From NCBI GenBank assembly GCA_004297545.1, contig SCTB01000089.1, positions 1-42,955 on the forward strand: DNA of 42,955 bases. The letters run 5' to 3'. This stretch comes from Alphaproteobacteria bacterium. GTDB taxonomy: Bacteria > Pseudomonadota > Alphaproteobacteria > Micavibrionales > UBA2020. Shown piece by piece: positions 1 to 9,105 of this stretch (the first letter of the stretch is position 1; each line of letters starts with the position of its first letter). A model generated the notes under the pieces. That model was not told the origin of the DNA. It did no database searches and saw nothing but the letters and a program-made list of their open reading frames with translations. Both the position numbers and the translations under genes were made by a program.

Positions 1-50
1 AGGACTGGACTTTTTCCGCCATTCCCGCGATCGAACGCGCGATACAGGAC

Positions 51-1310
51 GTGCGCACGAAGGCGCCGCCGATGCTTCCCGCCGGGCTTGAGCGCCCGTT
101 GCGTTTCATGGAAAAGCTCGGCAACCCGCATCTGCGCCTGCCGCCCGTGTTCCACGTGGCGGGCACCAACGGCAAGGGCTCGACGCTGGCCTTCCTGCAG
201 GCGGTTTTCGAAAGCGGCGGGTACCGCGTGCATAAATTCATCTCGCCGCATCTCGTGCGGTTCGAGGAGCGCGTTGTGGTGGCCGGACAGGAAATCGGCT
301 CCGACCTGCTGCTCGACCTCATCGGCGAATGCTCCCGCGCCGCGGCGGATGAAACCGTATCGTTCTTCGAGTTCTTTACGGGTCTCGCCTTTCTTGCCTA
401 CACGCGCGTGCCGGCGGAAGCGCTGCTGCTCGAAACGGGCCTTGGCGGCACATATGACGCGACGAACGTCGTCGAAAAAAGCGTCGCGCTGCTGACGCGC
501 ATTTCCTTCGACCACATGCGCATTCTGGGCGACACGCTGCCGGAAATCGCTGCCAACAAGGCCGGCATCATCAAGCGCGACTGCCCTGTCGTGATAGCGC
601 CGCAGGCAAGCGAAGTCATGGATGTGTTCCTCGCCCGCGCCCGCGAGATGGAGGCGCACGCCCATGTTTTCGGCCGCGACTGGACGACAGCGTCCGGGCA
701 GGGGGATTTTGAGTACCGCGGAAAATCACTCCAGTGCCGCCTGCCGATGCCGCGGCTTATCGGTAGCCATCAGCTGATCAATGCGGGCACGGCGCTGTGC
801 GGGCTCGAGAACAGCGATTTCAAAAACCTGCTGACGCAGGACGTGCTGGCGCGCGCCATGAAAACCGTCACATGGCCCGGGCGCATGCAGCGACTCGACC
901 GCGGGCACCTGGCCGACCTGCTTCCGCCGGGGTGGGAACTGTGGGTGGACGGCGCACATAACGATTCCGGCGCCGAGGTCATCGTCGAACAGGCAAAAGT
1001 GTGGGGATCGGAGAAGCCTCTCCATATCATCACTGGCTTCAAGCGCAAGAAGGATACAGAAGGGTTTTACGAGCGCCTCGCCGGAATCCCGCGCACCATT
1101 CAGGCCGTGAACGCAAATATCGACGCGCCCATGGTTCCGCCGCAGGAATTATGCGACGAACTCAAAAACCTGGGCTTTTCCGGCGTCAGTCCCGCTGAAA
1201 ATCTGGAAAGCGCCATCCAATCGCTCGTCTTTCAATTCAAGGGTCCCCAGCGTATACTTGTGACGGGCTCGCTTTATCTCGTCGGCCTGGCCCTGAAGCT
1301 GAACAGTTAA
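51..1310 (+). CDS. folC: Bifunctional folylpolyglutamate / dihydrofolate synthase (5' end uncertain)
   Basis: Cytoplasmic Mur-ligase-fold enzyme that joins glutamate to dihydropteroate or folate with ATP. The P-loop HVAGTNGKGST lies at about residues 35-45 of the GTG-51 reading. The family motifs ETGLGGTYDATNVV (about 126-139), SFDHMRILGDTLPEIAANKAGIIK (about 151-174) and the C-terminal WVDGAHN all follow in order. The frame stays open from GTG 51 to the window edge and reads DWTFSAIPAIERAIQD there. FolC proteins usually carry 10-25 more N-terminal residues than GTG 51 gives, so the true start probably lies before base 1. The C-terminal domain is complete. hprK follows after 17 bp, so the two are probably co-transcribed. 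The family call is firm; only the start is in doubt. Confidence 0.95.
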   Translation: MRTKAPPMLPAGLERPLRFMEKLGNPHLRLPPVFHVAGTNGKGSTLAFLQAVFESGGYRVHKFISPHLVRFEERVVVAGQEIGSDLLLDLIGECSRAAADETVSFFEFFTGLAFLAYTRVPAEALLLETGLGGTYDATNVVEKSVALLTRISFDHMRILGDTLPEIAANKAGIIKRDCPVVIAPQASEVMDVFLARAREMEAHAHVFGRDWTTASGQGDFEYRGKSLQCRLPMPRLIGSHQLINAGTALCGLENSDFKNLLTQDVLARAMKTVTWPGRMQRLDRGHLADLLPPGWELWVDGAHNDSGAEVIVEQAKVWGSEKPLHIITGFKRKKDTEGFYERLAGIPRTIQAVNANIDAPMVPPQELCDELKNLGFSGVSPAENLESAIQSLVFQFKGPQRILVTGSLYLVGLALKLNS

Positions 1311-1327
1311 GGAAGGTTCTTCGTCTC

Positions 1328-1813
1328 GTGGGGATTGCGAAGGAAAAACCGGCTGGTCCCAAAACCGTTATCCTGCACGGCTCGGCCGTGCTGCTGAAAA
1401 GCGTCGACTTTCAGCCTTCCGTCGTTTTTCTGCGCGGCCTCTCCGGTTCCGGCAAGTCCGACCTTGCTCTCCGTCTCATCGAGGCGGGCGGGCTTCTTGT
1501 CTGTGACGACCAGGTGCATTTTGAGCGCCGGCAGGACAAGATTTTCGCCTCATCCGTTGAAGCTATCCACGGGTTGCTGGAGGTGAGGGGCGTGGGTCTC
1601 CTGCATGTGGCCGTTGCCGATCCGGGGCGCGTCCGCCTGGTCATCGATCTCGTCGCGCGCGAAGATGTGCCGCGCCTGCCCGATTTTGAAACCGTCAATA
1701 TTCTCGATGTCGCCCTTCCGCACTTTCGACTTCACGCCTTCGACGTCTCAGCGGTGGCCAAGGTGCATAAAGCGCTGGAGACCGTCCACCGCCCGGACAT
1801 GGTGGTGAAATGA
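1328..1813 (+). CDS. hprK: HPr kinase/phosphorylase, short alphaproteobacterial form
   Basis: Phosphorylates and dephosphorylates the regulatory serine of HPr, whose gene lies 1.3 kb downstream. The 161-aa protein is only the catalytic C-terminal domain; the N-terminal domain of Firmicute HprK is missing, as is normal in Alphaproteobacteria. The P-loop GLSGSGKS spans residues 37-44, CDDQ is at 59-62, and the HprK signature EVRGVGLLHV is at about 85-94. The start is GTG 1328, 17 bp after folC. Its stop overlaps the rapZ start by 4 bp (ATGA), so translation is coupled. The context hprK-rapZ-EIIA-HPr-EI supports a regulatory PTS. Confidence 0.95.
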   Translation: MGIAKEKPAGPKTVILHGSAVLLKSVDFQPSVVFLRGLSGSGKSDLALRLIEAGGLLVCDDQVHFERRQDKIFASSVEAIHGLLEVRGVGLLHVAVADPGRVRLVIDLVAREDVPRLPDFETVNILDVALPHFRLHAFDVSAVAKVHKALETVHRPDMVVK

Positions 1814-2745
1814 AGCACGAAAAGAGAAAAGTGCTGCTGGTGACGGGGCTGTCCGGCGCGGGGCTTTCGACGGCGCTTAAATCGCTCGAGGACATGGGCT
1901 ACAAGGCCATTGACAACATTCCTCTCGGCCTTGTCGACGCGCTCCTGAAGCAGAAGGAAGGGCAGGGCAAGCCTGTGGCCCTTGGCATCGACAGCCGCAC
2001 ATGGGATTTCACGCCGGCAGGATTCCTGAAAAAGCTGTCGCGACTCAAGAAAGACAGGCATCTCAAGGCGGAGCTTGTTTTCATCAACTGCCAGGACAAT
2101 ATCCTGCAGCAGCGCTTTACCGAGACGCGGCGCGTGCATCCGCTGGCGGTCGACCGGCCCGTCTCCGACGGCGTCATCCTGGAGCGGCAGCTGATGGCGC
2201 CTTTGCGCAAGGCGGCGGACCATGTGATCGATACTTCCGATATCAAGGCGCATGAATTGCGACGTCAGATGACGGGGTATTTTCAGCTCGCGGGAGACCC
2301 GGGGCTTCTCGTTTCGGTGACCTCCTTCGGCTTCCGTAACGGCGTGCCGCGAGAAGCGGACCTCGTCTTCGATGTGCGCTTCCTCGACAACCCGCACTGG
2401 GACGCGAAGCTGCGCCCCATGTCGGGCCTCGACGCGCCGGTGGCGGCAAAACTGGGCAAGGACCCCGCTTATAAGGGTTTTATGCGCCAGCTGCAGGCGT
2501 TGCTGGCGCCTTTGCTGCCCCGCTATGACCATGAGGGCAAGAATTACCTGACGATTGCCATGGGCTGCACGGGCGGGCGGCACCGTTCGGTCTTCGTGGC
2601 GCAGGAAATTTACCGCTGGCTCGTCAAAAAAGGCTATAATGCCACCGTGCGCCACCGTGACCTCGAGAAATGGGCGATGCAGCAGTTGCATGCCGTCCAT
2701 GAAGACAAAAAACATATGTCAAAGAAGCGAAGGAAAGCAGCATGA
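1810..2745 (+). CDS. rapZ: RapZ/YvcJ-family nucleotide-binding protein with altered Walker A
   Basis: Homologue of RapZ, the adapter that in enterobacteria binds GlmZ/GlmY-type sRNAs for RNase E and senses a cell-wall precursor. The length (311 aa) is somewhat above the usual 280-300. The N-terminal P-loop region reads TGLSGAGLSTAL (residues 12-23): the Walker A lysine (K/R in relatives I know) is Leu19, codon CTT at 1864-1866. The partner motif LEDMGYKAIDNIPL is intact. The C-terminal RNA-binding domain keeps GCTGGRHRSV (about 252-261). The C-terminus is very basic (KKHMSKKRRKAA). The gene overlaps hprK and the EIIA gene by 4 bp each. The family is certain. Nucleotide binding is doubtful because of the lysine loss. 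An rne gene lies in the same window. Confidence 0.94.
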   Translation: MKHEKRKVLLVTGLSGAGLSTALKSLEDMGYKAIDNIPLGLVDALLKQKEGQGKPVALGIDSRTWDFTPAGFLKKLSRLKKDRHLKAELVFINCQDNILQQRFTETRRVHPLAVDRPVSDGVILERQLMAPLRKAADHVIDTSDIKAHELRRQMTGYFQLAGDPGLLVSVTSFGFRNGVPREADLVFDVRFLDNPHWDAKLRPMSGLDAPVAAKLGKDPAYKGFMRQLQALLAPLLPRYDHEGKNYLTIAMGCTGGRHRSVFVAQEIYRWLVKKGYNATVRHRDLEKWAMQQLHAVHEDKKHMSKKRRKAA

Positions 2746-3143
2746 TCGGCCTAGTTCTCGTCACCCACGGGCGCCTCGCCCAGGAATTCATTTCGGTCAT
2801 GGAGCATATCGTGGGTCCGCAAAAGCAGATCGCCGCCGTCTGCATGGGGCCGGAGGACGACCTCGAAAAGAAGCGGCAGGAAATTCTCCAGAAGGTGAAA
2901 GAGGTCGATACCGGCAAGGGCGTATTGATTTTAACCGATATGTTCGGAGGCACCCCGTCGAACCTCGCCATTTCCTTTACCGAGGACAAGAAGGTCGAGG
3001 CGCTGGCGGGCATCAACCTGCCGATGCTCATCAAGCTGGCCTCCGTGCGCCAGACGGAAACATTAAGTCAGGCTGCCCTCTCGGGGCAGGAAGCGGGGCG
3101 CAAATATATCAACGCGGCCTCCGCTTTGCTGCAAACGGGATAA
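2742..3143 (+). CDS. PTS EIIA component, mannose/fructose type (ManX-like)
   Basis: Small cytoplasmic phosphocarrier of 133 aa, the usual size of a lone EIIA-Man domain. The phospho-acceptor is His9 in LVTHG. LTDMFGGTPSN (about 65-75) is the second family signature. No EIIB, EIIC or EIID genes follow, so it is unlikely to feed a dedicated transporter here. In alphaproteobacterial PTS systems of this layout it acts as a phosphorylation-state output (family knowledge). It overlaps rapZ by 4 bp (ATGA), and ptsH starts 10 bp after its stop. Confidence 0.95.
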   Translation: MIGLVLVTHGRLAQEFISVMEHIVGPQKQIAAVCMGPEDDLEKKRQEILQKVKEVDTGKGVLILTDMFGGTPSNLAISFTEDKKVEALAGINLPMLIKLASVRQTETLSQAALSGQEAGRKYINAASALLQTG

Positions 3144-3153
3144 CGTCCGCTGT

Positions 3154-3432
3154 ATGCAGGGTATTCACGAACAGACGGTGCAAATTACCAACAAGCGCGG
3201 GCTGCACGCCCGCGCCGCCGCCAAGTTCGTCAAGCTGGTCGAGCAGCGCCGGGCCGACGTCCGGGTCCTGAAGGACGACATGGACGTCTGCGGCTCCTCC
3301 ATCATGGGTCTTCTCATGCTGTCGGCCAGCATGAATACGGCGATAAAAATATCCGTGACGGGCGAGGATGCGAAAACGGTGCTGGATGAACTTGTGGCGC
3401 TGGTCGAGCGCCGTTTCGACGAGGGCGAGTGA
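3154..3432 (+). CDS. ptsH: HPr phosphocarrier protein
   Basis: HPr, 92 aa. His18 in NKRGLHARAA accepts phosphate from Enzyme I, and Arg20 is the conserved partner. Ser49 in SSIMGLLML aligns with Ser46 of Bacillus HPr, the target of HprK; hprK in the same operon supports that this serine is used. The protein therefore joins two inputs: PEP through EI at His18, and ATP-dependent HprK at Ser49. The stop codon overlaps the start of ptsI, so translation is coupled. The start ATG 3154 follows the EIIA stop by 10 bp. Confidence 0.96.
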   Translation: MQGIHEQTVQITNKRGLHARAAAKFVKLVEQRRADVRVLKDDMDVCGSSIMGLLMLSASMNTAIKISVTGEDAKTVLDELVALVERRFDEGE

Positions 3433-5183
3433 TGCCCACGCAGGAACGCATTTTCAGCGGCATCGGCGTTTCCCACGGCATCGCGATTGCGCCCGCCTAC
3501 CTTGTGCAGCTGGAGCGACCGAAAGTTCCTGAAAGAAGGATCGATCCCGCCGATGCGCCCGCGGAACAGAAAAGATTCGAGCTTGCCGTTGCCCGCGTGC
3601 GGCAGGAGCTTTCCGAGCTGAAGGCGAAGCTGGAGGACAAGCCGGAGACGGCCGCCGAAGAAGTCACGCTGCTGCTCGACGCGCATCTTGCCATGATATC
3701 GGGCTCGCGGCTCGTGCGCGGCGCGCTGAAAAGAATAGCCGACGAAGGCATCAACGCCGAATGGGCGCTGGACCGCGTGATGCGCGAGCTGGCCGACCAG
3801 TTCCGCGCGCTGAAAGACAACTATATCGCCACGCGCATCGACGATGTGGAGGCCGTGGGCAACAGGCTTTTGCGCGCGCTGCTCGACCTGCCGTACCTGT
3901 CGCTGGATTCGGTGCCGCTTGGCGGCGTGGTGCTCGCGCGCGAAATCTCGCCCGCTGACACGGCCCTGATCGACCCGCGCCGCATCGCCGGCATCGCGAC
4001 GATCCACGGCGGGGCCGCCGGCCACACGGCCGTCGTCGCGCGCTCGCTGGGGCTGCCCGCCGTGCTGGGCGTCGATCCCGCGATGCTGGAACACACGGCC
4101 CATGCGCATCTGGCCATCGTCGACGGCATCGAGGGCAAGCTGATCCTCAACCCGTCCGACGCGACGCGGGTCGCCTACGAAAAGCGGCTCGATGACCTGA
4201 AAAAAGACCGCGAGGCGCTGAAAGAAATTGCCGCGCTGCCGGCCGTGCTCAAGGACGGCGGCGATGTTATCCTGCGCGCCAATCTTGAGCTGCCGCGTGA
4301 AATCGAGGCGATAAAATCTTCCGGCGCGCGCGGAATCGGGCTGTTTCGCACCGAATTCATGTTCATGAACCGCTCGACCCTGCCGTCCGAGGAAGAGCAG
4401 TTCGAGGCGATATCCGGCATCGTAAAGCAGATGCAGGGCGAAAGCGTGACCTTCCGCACGCTCGACATCGGCGGCGACAAGCTGGCGAAATCCGTCGGCG
4501 AATATCTGGCCGAAGCCGCCAACCCGGCGCTCGGCCTGCGCGCGATACGCCTGTCGCTGAAAGAACCGCATCTTTTAAGGACGCAGTATCGCGCCATGCT
4601 GCGCGCCGGGGCCTTCGGGCCGGTGCGTATCCTGTTGCCGATGGTGACGACCGCGCATGAAGTCGAGCAGGCAAGGCGCATGCTGAACGAATGCTGGCAG
4701 GATCTGAAAAAGGAAGGAAAAAAACTTCCCGACACCTTGCCGCCGCTGGGCACCATGATCGAAATTCCGGCGGCTGCGCTTTCCGCCGATAGCCTTGCCG
4801 CTGTCTCGGACTTTTTCGCGCTCGGTACCAACGACCTTGTACAGTACACGGTCGCCATCGACCGCGGCAACGATCAGGTGGCGGCTCTGTACAATCCACT
4901 CAATCCGGCGGTTCTGCGCCTCATGGAATTCTCCATCGAAGCGGGCAAGCGCGCGGGCATCCCGGTCAGCATCTGCGGCGAGATGGGGGCGGACCCGAAA
5001 TATACCGCCCTGCTCCTGGGCCTCGGCATCCGCGAATTCTCGGTCGGTTTCGCCAGCCTGCCGCGCATCAAGCAGCGTATTCGAAGCCTTTCGCTCGAAA
5101 AATCCGAAGAACACGCCCGCCATGTCATGAATCAGTACGATCCGGCGCGTATTATCGCGGTCGTGAACCAGTTTCGGCCTTGA
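3429..5183 (+). CDS. ptsI: PTS Enzyme I (PEP-protein phosphotransferase)
   Basis: Transfers phosphate from PEP to HPr. The 584-aa protein has the N-terminal HPr-binding and phosphohistidine domains with active His199 in [18 protein letters not shown]. The C-terminal PEP-binding TIM barrel follows, with [26 protein letters not shown] and catalytic Cys516 in SICGEMGAD. There is no N-terminal GAF domain, so this is classical EI rather than the nitrogen-type PtsP. The frame can begin at GTG 3429 or ATG 3432. ATG 3432 shares its A with the ptsH stop (TGATG) and is the more likely start. It ends 55 bp before ahcY. Confidence 0.96.
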   Translation: MMPTQERIFSGIGVSHGIAIAPAYLVQLERPKVPERRIDPADAPAEQKRFELAVARVRQELSELKAKLEDKPETAAEEVTLLLDAHLAMISGSRLVRGALKRIADEGINAEWALDRVMRELADQFRALKDNYIATRIDDVEAVGNRLLRALLDLPYLSLDSVPLGGVVLAREISPADTALIDPRRIAGIATIHGGAAGHTAVVARSLGLPAVLGVDPAMLEHTAHAHLAIVDGIEGKLILNPSDATRVAYEKRLDDLKKDREALKEIAALPAVLKDGGDVILRANLELPREIEAIKSSGARGIGLFRTEFMFMNRSTLPSEEEQFEAISGIVKQMQGESVTFRTLDIGGDKLAKSVGEYLAEAANPALGLRAIRLSLKEPHLLRTQYRAMLRAGAFGPVRILLPMVTTAHEVEQARRMLNECWQDLKKEGKKLPDTLPPLGTMIEIPAAALSADSLAAVSDFFALGTNDLVQYTVAIDRGNDQVAALYNPLNPAVLRLMEFSIEAGKRAGIPVSICGEMGADPKYTALLLGLGIREFSVGFASLPRIKQRIRSLSLEKSEEHARHVMNQYDPARIIAVVNQFRP

Positions 5184-5238
5184 AATAGCCCCGTTCTTTG
5201 CCTATTTTAAAGGCGATTTAAACCTTCAGGAGAAAGCC

Positions 5239-6552
5239 ATGGCCATGCCGCAAGCGAAAACTTCATCCGGTGATTTCAAGGTCAAAGACATGTCGCTCGC
5301 CGACTGGGGCCGCAAGGAAATCGCGATTGCGGAAACCGAGATGCCGGGCCTGATGGCTTTGCGCGCCGAATACAAGGGCAAGCAGCCGCTGAAAGGCGCC
5401 AAAATTGTCGGCTGCCTCCACATGACCATCCAGACCGCCGTGCTGATTGAAACGCTGATCGCGCTTGGCGCTGAAGTGCGCTGGTCGTCCTGCAATATTT
5501 TCTCTACGCAGGATCAGGCCGCCGCTGCGATTGCCGCCAAGAGCATTCCCGTCTTCGCCTGGAAGGGCATGAGCGAAGAAGAATTCTGGTGGTGCATCGA
5601 GCAGACCTTGAAAGGCCCCGGCGGCTGGGCGCCCAATCTGATTCTCGATGACGGCGGCGACGTCACCAAGATCATGCACGAAAAATATCCCGAGATGATG
5701 AAGAACGTGAAGGGGCTGTCGGAAGAAACCACCACGGGCGTACATCGCCTCTACGAAATGGAAAAGAAAGGCCTGCTGAAGGTTCCCGCCATCAACGTGA
5801 ACGACAGCGTGACCAAGTCTAAATTCGACAACCTCTACGGCTGCCGCGAAAGCCTCGTCGACGGCATCAAACGCGCCACCGACGTGATGATCGCCGGCAA
5901 GATCGCCGTCGTCTGCGGCTACGGCGACGTGGGCAAGGGTTCCGCCGCCTCCCTGCGCTCACAGGGCGCGCGCGTCCTGGTGACGGAGGTCGACCCCATC
6001 TGCGCGCTGCAAGCGGCGATGGAAGGCTACCATGTCGTCACGATGGAAGACGCGGCGCCGATCGGCGACATCTTCGTGACCGCAACCGGCAATATCGACG
6101 TCATCACGCTCGACCACATGCGCAAGATGAAGGACCGCGCGATTGTGGCCAACATCGGCCACTTCGACAGCGAGATACAAATCGCCGCCCTGCACAACTA
6201 CAAATGGGAAGAAGTGAAGCCGCAAGTGGATGAAGTTATTTTCCCCGACGGCAAGCGCCTTATCGTGCTGGCCAAGGGCCGCCTCGTGAACCTTGGCTGC
6301 GCGACGGGGCATCCCAGCTTCGTCATGAGCACGTCTTTCACGAATCAGGTCCTGGCGCAGATCGAGCTCTGGGCCAACCACGCGAAATACGAAAAGAAGG
6401 TCTACGTGCTGCCCAAGCATCTCGACGAAAAAGTCGCGCGGCTGCACCTCGACAAGCTCGGCGTCAAACTCACGAAGCTTACGGAAAAGCAGGCCGAGTA
6501 CATGGGCATCGACGAGGAAGGCCCCTTCAAACCGGGGCATTACCGGTACTAA
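5239..6552 (+). CDS. ahcY: Adenosylhomocysteinase
   Basis: Hydrolyses S-adenosylhomocysteine to adenosine and homocysteine in the methyl cycle, using bound NAD. At 437 aa it is of normal length for a bacterial SAHH. Visible family features are [13 protein letters not shown] near residue 57, CNIFSTQD, the Rossmann motif [10 protein letters not shown] at about 225-234, and the C-terminal NAD-contacting tail ending KPGHYRY. Start ATG 5239 has a good ribosome site (CAGGAGA, 5229-5235). ahcY next to PTS regulatory genes and divL is a recurrent alphaproteobacterial order. The 55-bp leader is too short to show a known SAH riboswitch. Confidence 0.97.
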   Translation: MAMPQAKTSSGDFKVKDMSLADWGRKEIAIAETEMPGLMALRAEYKGKQPLKGAKIVGCLHMTIQTAVLIETLIALGAEVRWSSCNIFSTQDQAAAAIAAKSIPVFAWKGMSEEEFWWCIEQTLKGPGGWAPNLILDDGGDVTKIMHEKYPEMMKNVKGLSEETTTGVHRLYEMEKKGLLKVPAINVNDSVTKSKFDNLYGCRESLVDGIKRATDVMIAGKIAVVCGYGDVGKGSAASLRSQGARVLVTEVDPICALQAAMEGYHVVTMEDAAPIGDIFVTATGNIDVITLDHMRKMKDRAIVANIGHFDSEIQIAALHNYKWEEVKPQVDEVIFPDGKRLIVLAKGRLVNLGCATGHPSFVMSTSFTNQVLAQIELWANHAKYEKKVYVLPKHLDEKVARLHLDKLGVKLTKLTEKQAEYMGIDEEGPFKPGHYRY

Positions 6553-6581
6553 AGCCTTCATTTAAGTCTATGTTGTTTCAG

Positions 6582-6602
6582 GCTTCCCTTGTTTTGGGAA
6601 GC
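6582..6602 (+). terminator. Hairpin between ahcY and divL, possible weak terminator
   Basis: Perfect 7-bp stem GCTTCCC (6582-6588) / GGGAAGC (6596-6602) with a T-rich 7-nt loop. No T-run follows on the plus strand, so it may be a processing or attenuation hairpin rather than a full terminator. Confidence 0.4.
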
Positions 6603-6624
6603 TTAAGCGGTTTAACATGGAAAA

Positions 6625-9009
6625 GTGACAGGGTTTGAAGAACATAGCGGCGCCGCCCCCCATAAGGCGGGCGCCTTCGACGGGCTGCTGGACCTGCTGC
6701 TCCCGTTTCGCCGCACCCGCAAAAAGATGGAAAAGCAGCATGACCGGCTCGAGGCCTTCCTGCGCGCAATCCCCATCGAATATTGCGGATGGGACCAGGA
6801 AGGCGTGCAGGCCATTTCGGGCGGCTTTTGCTCCCTCATCGGCGTGGGCATGGTCGACAGTCTGGCGGATATCCAGACCGGCCTTTCCCCCGGCGATGCC
6901 GCCGCGCTGGAAGGGCTTTACGACCGGCTCCAGCAATACGGCGAGCATTTCGAGATCGGCGTGCATACGGCCAGCGGCAAGCGCGCTCTGAAAATATTCG
7001 GCAAGCGCGGGCTTATTCAGCAAAGCGGCCAGATATTCTCCGTCATCTGGGCGATGGACATCACCGATTTCGCGCATGCCGCGATGCGCGGCGTCGAGGC
7101 GATTGCGGCTGTCGAAAAGCGCGAGAACGAGCTGCGTACGAACGCGAACGCGCTGCCCTTCCCCATCTGGGTCCGCAACCACCGGCTCGACATCACCTGG
7201 TGCAACAAGGCCTATGCGAAGGTCTGCGATGACACGGGCGCCTCCGTCGTGGCGGAGCAAAAGGAACTGCCCATGACGGGCGCATCGAAGGCCGACCTGA
7301 CCCAGCGCGTGCTGGCCCAGCGCGCCATGGCGAAACTGGCCCCCCAGTCCATGCGCGGGCACATGATTGTCGAAGGCCAGCGCCGCCTTATCGAGATCAC
7401 CGAAATTCCGCTGCCGCAAGAAAAACGCGTGGTGGGCGTCGCGCTCGACGTGACGAAAGAGGAGGAATGGGAGACGTCGTACGAGCGCCTCTCCGCCTCC
7501 CACCGCGAGGCGCTCGAGCAGTTGCGCACGGCCATCGCGATGTTCGATGTCGACACGCGGCTGGAGTTCTATAACTCCGCCTATGAACAGCTGACCGGCA
7601 TGTCCGGCACCTGGCTCGACACCAAGCCCAAGATGATCGAGATCATCGAAAAGATGCGCGAGCTGCGCAAGCTCCCAGAACAGGCGGATTACAAGCAGTT
7701 CAAGCAGGCCTGGGTCAACAAGTTCACCTCGCTGCTGGAGCCTTACGAGGAAATGCAGTACCTGCCCGACGGCTCCGTCGTGCGCATGATCGTGGTGCCG
7801 CGCCCGATGGGCGGGCTGCTGCTGACGCTGGAGGACGTGACCTCCAGGCTGCAGCTGGAAACCTCGTACAATACCCTCATCGCGGTGCAGGAAGAGACGA
7901 TGAACAACCTCTCCGAAGGCATCGCGGTCTTCGGCGAGGACGGGCGCGTGCGCCTTTCCAACCAGGCTTTCGCACGCATGTGGAATATCCCGGCCGCCGA
8001 CATGCAGGGCGCGCCGCATATCATGCATCTCATCGAACGCACGCGGCCCTATTTCGATCCGCCGCAATGGCCGGCCATGAAGCAGGCTATCATGGCGAAC
8101 GCGCTGGAAAGAGAGCCCAGAAAAGGCCGCATCCAGCGCAATAACGGCACGGTGCTGGAATTTTCCATCGTCCCCCTGCCCGACGGGAATATCCTGAACG
8201 CCTATTTCGACATCACCGATACCGTCAAGGTCGAACAGGCGCTGATGGAAAAGAACGCGGCTCTGGAAGAGGCCGAACGGCTGAAGACGGACTTCCTCGC
8301 CAACGTGTCATACCAGCTGCGCACGCCGCTCAACGCCATCATGGGCTTTGCGGAAATGCTCAACCAGCAGTATTTCGGCAAGCTCAACGACCGGCAGCTT
8401 GAATATACCTCCAGCATGATCGAGGCGGGACAGCGGCTGGTGTCGCTGGTCAACGACATCCTCGACCTCTCCACGATCGAGGCCGGATACCTCAAGCTGT
8501 ATCCGGCGGAGGTGCGCGTGCGCAGCCTCATCGAGCAGGTGGTCCAGCTGACCGAGGAATGGGCAAGAAAGCAGAAACTCGACCTTATCATCCAGTGCCC
8601 CGATGACCGCCTGACGGTCACGGCGGACGAGCGCCGCATGAAACAGGTTCTGCTCAATCTTATCAGCAATGCCATCAACTACTCGCCCAACGGCGGGCGC
8701 GTGACGATTTCGGCCCAGCGTGCGGGCGACTTCGTGCTGGTCGCCGTGCGGGATACGGGCGTCGGCATCCCGGCCGCCGACCTCGAGCGCGTCTTCACGC
8801 CCTTCGAGAAAATCCACTCCAAAAAAACCGGCCGCCGCTCCGGCGCGGGCTTAGGGTTAGCGCTCGTCAAAAGCATCGTGCAGCTGCACGGCGGCGATGT
8901 CACCATCGAAAGCAAGGAAGGGGCGGGCACCAACGTCATCTGCAAGCTGCCGCTCCACCAGCCTGCGGCGGGCAAGGTCGCGGCGCCGCCCGAGAAAAAA
9001 ACGGTTTGA
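6625..9009 (+). CDS. divL: DivL-like PAS sensor pseudo-histidine kinase with Tyr in the H-box
   Basis: 794 aa. About four PAS-like modules (roughly 35-155, 165-285, 295-415, 425-540) are followed by a HisKA dimerisation domain and an HATPase domain. The H-box reads ANVSYQLRTPLNAI, so the phospho-acceptor histidine is Tyr563 (TAC at 8311-8313). That substitution, with multiple PAS domains and an ahcY neighbour, is the mark of DivL, the essential Caulobacter regulator that controls CckA and senses DivK. The ATPase motifs look intact: N-box NLISNAINY, DTGVGIP, FTPFEKI and GAGLGLALV. No strong N-terminal membrane segment is visible, although FDGLLDLLLPF could be amphipathic. The start is GTG 6625; the upstream ATG at 6618 runs straight into a stop. 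A bidirectional terminator follows. Confidence 0.88.
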   Translation: MTGFEEHSGAAPHKAGAFDGLLDLLLPFRRTRKKMEKQHDRLEAFLRAIPIEYCGWDQEGVQAISGGFCSLIGVGMVDSLADIQTGLSPGDAAALEGLYDRLQQYGEHFEIGVHTASGKRALKIFGKRGLIQQSGQIFSVIWAMDITDFAHAAMRGVEAIAAVEKRENELRTNANALPFPIWVRNHRLDITWCNKAYAKVCDDTGASVVAEQKELPMTGASKADLTQRVLAQRAMAKLAPQSMRGHMIVEGQRRLIEITEIPLPQEKRVVGVALDVTKEEEWETSYERLSASHREALEQLRTAIAMFDVDTRLEFYNSAYEQLTGMSGTWLDTKPKMIEIIEKMRELRKLPEQADYKQFKQAWVNKFTSLLEPYEEMQYLPDGSVVRMIVVPRPMGGLLLTLEDVTSRLQLETSYNTLIAVQEETMNNLSEGIAVFGEDGRVRLSNQAFARMWNIPAADMQGAPHIMHLIERTRPYFDPPQWPAMKQAIMANALEREPRKGRIQRNNGTVLEFSIVPLPDGNILNAYFDITDTVKVEQALMEKNAALEEAERLKTDFLANVSYQLRTPLNAIMGFAEMLNQQYFGKLNDRQLEYTSSMIEAGQRLVSLVNDILDLSTIEAGYLKLYPAEVRVRSLIEQVVQLTEEWARKQKLDLIIQCPDDRLTVTADERRMKQVLLNLISNAINYSPNGGRVTISAQRAGDFVLVAVRDTGVGIPAADLERVFTPFEKIHSKKTGRRSGAGLGLALVKSIVQLHGGDVTIESKEGAGTNVICKLPLHQPAAGKVAAPPEKKTV

Positions 9010-9038
9010 CCTCTTCGCGTTTTTGAGAACCGGGCAAC

Positions 9039-9069
9039 AAAAAACCCCGCCTGTAACAGCGGGGTTTTT
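9039..9069. terminator. Bidirectional intrinsic terminator between divL and rne
   Basis: Stem AAAACCCCGC (9041-9050) / GCGGGGTTTT (9059-9068) with an 8-nt loop, flanked by A-run and T-run. It serves divL on plus and rne on minus. Confidence 0.9.
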
Positions 9070-9105
9070 GCTTGAGTGGGCTTTCGTTATTCCGTCAACA
9101 GCGAC

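Noticed and set aside
3165..4571. 468-codon open frame on the minus strand opposite ptsH and ptsI
   Set aside because: It is antisense to certain genes, has no domain or ribosome site, and has the Arg/His-rich composition of a GC-rich shadow frame.
5184..5238. Possible SAH riboswitch before ahcY
   Set aside because: Only 55 nt separate ptsI and ahcY, with one 4-bp stem; too short for the known SAH riboswitch fold.
6568..8067. 499-codon minus-strand frame opposite divL
   Set aside because: Same reason: shadow of divL, no recognisable motif.
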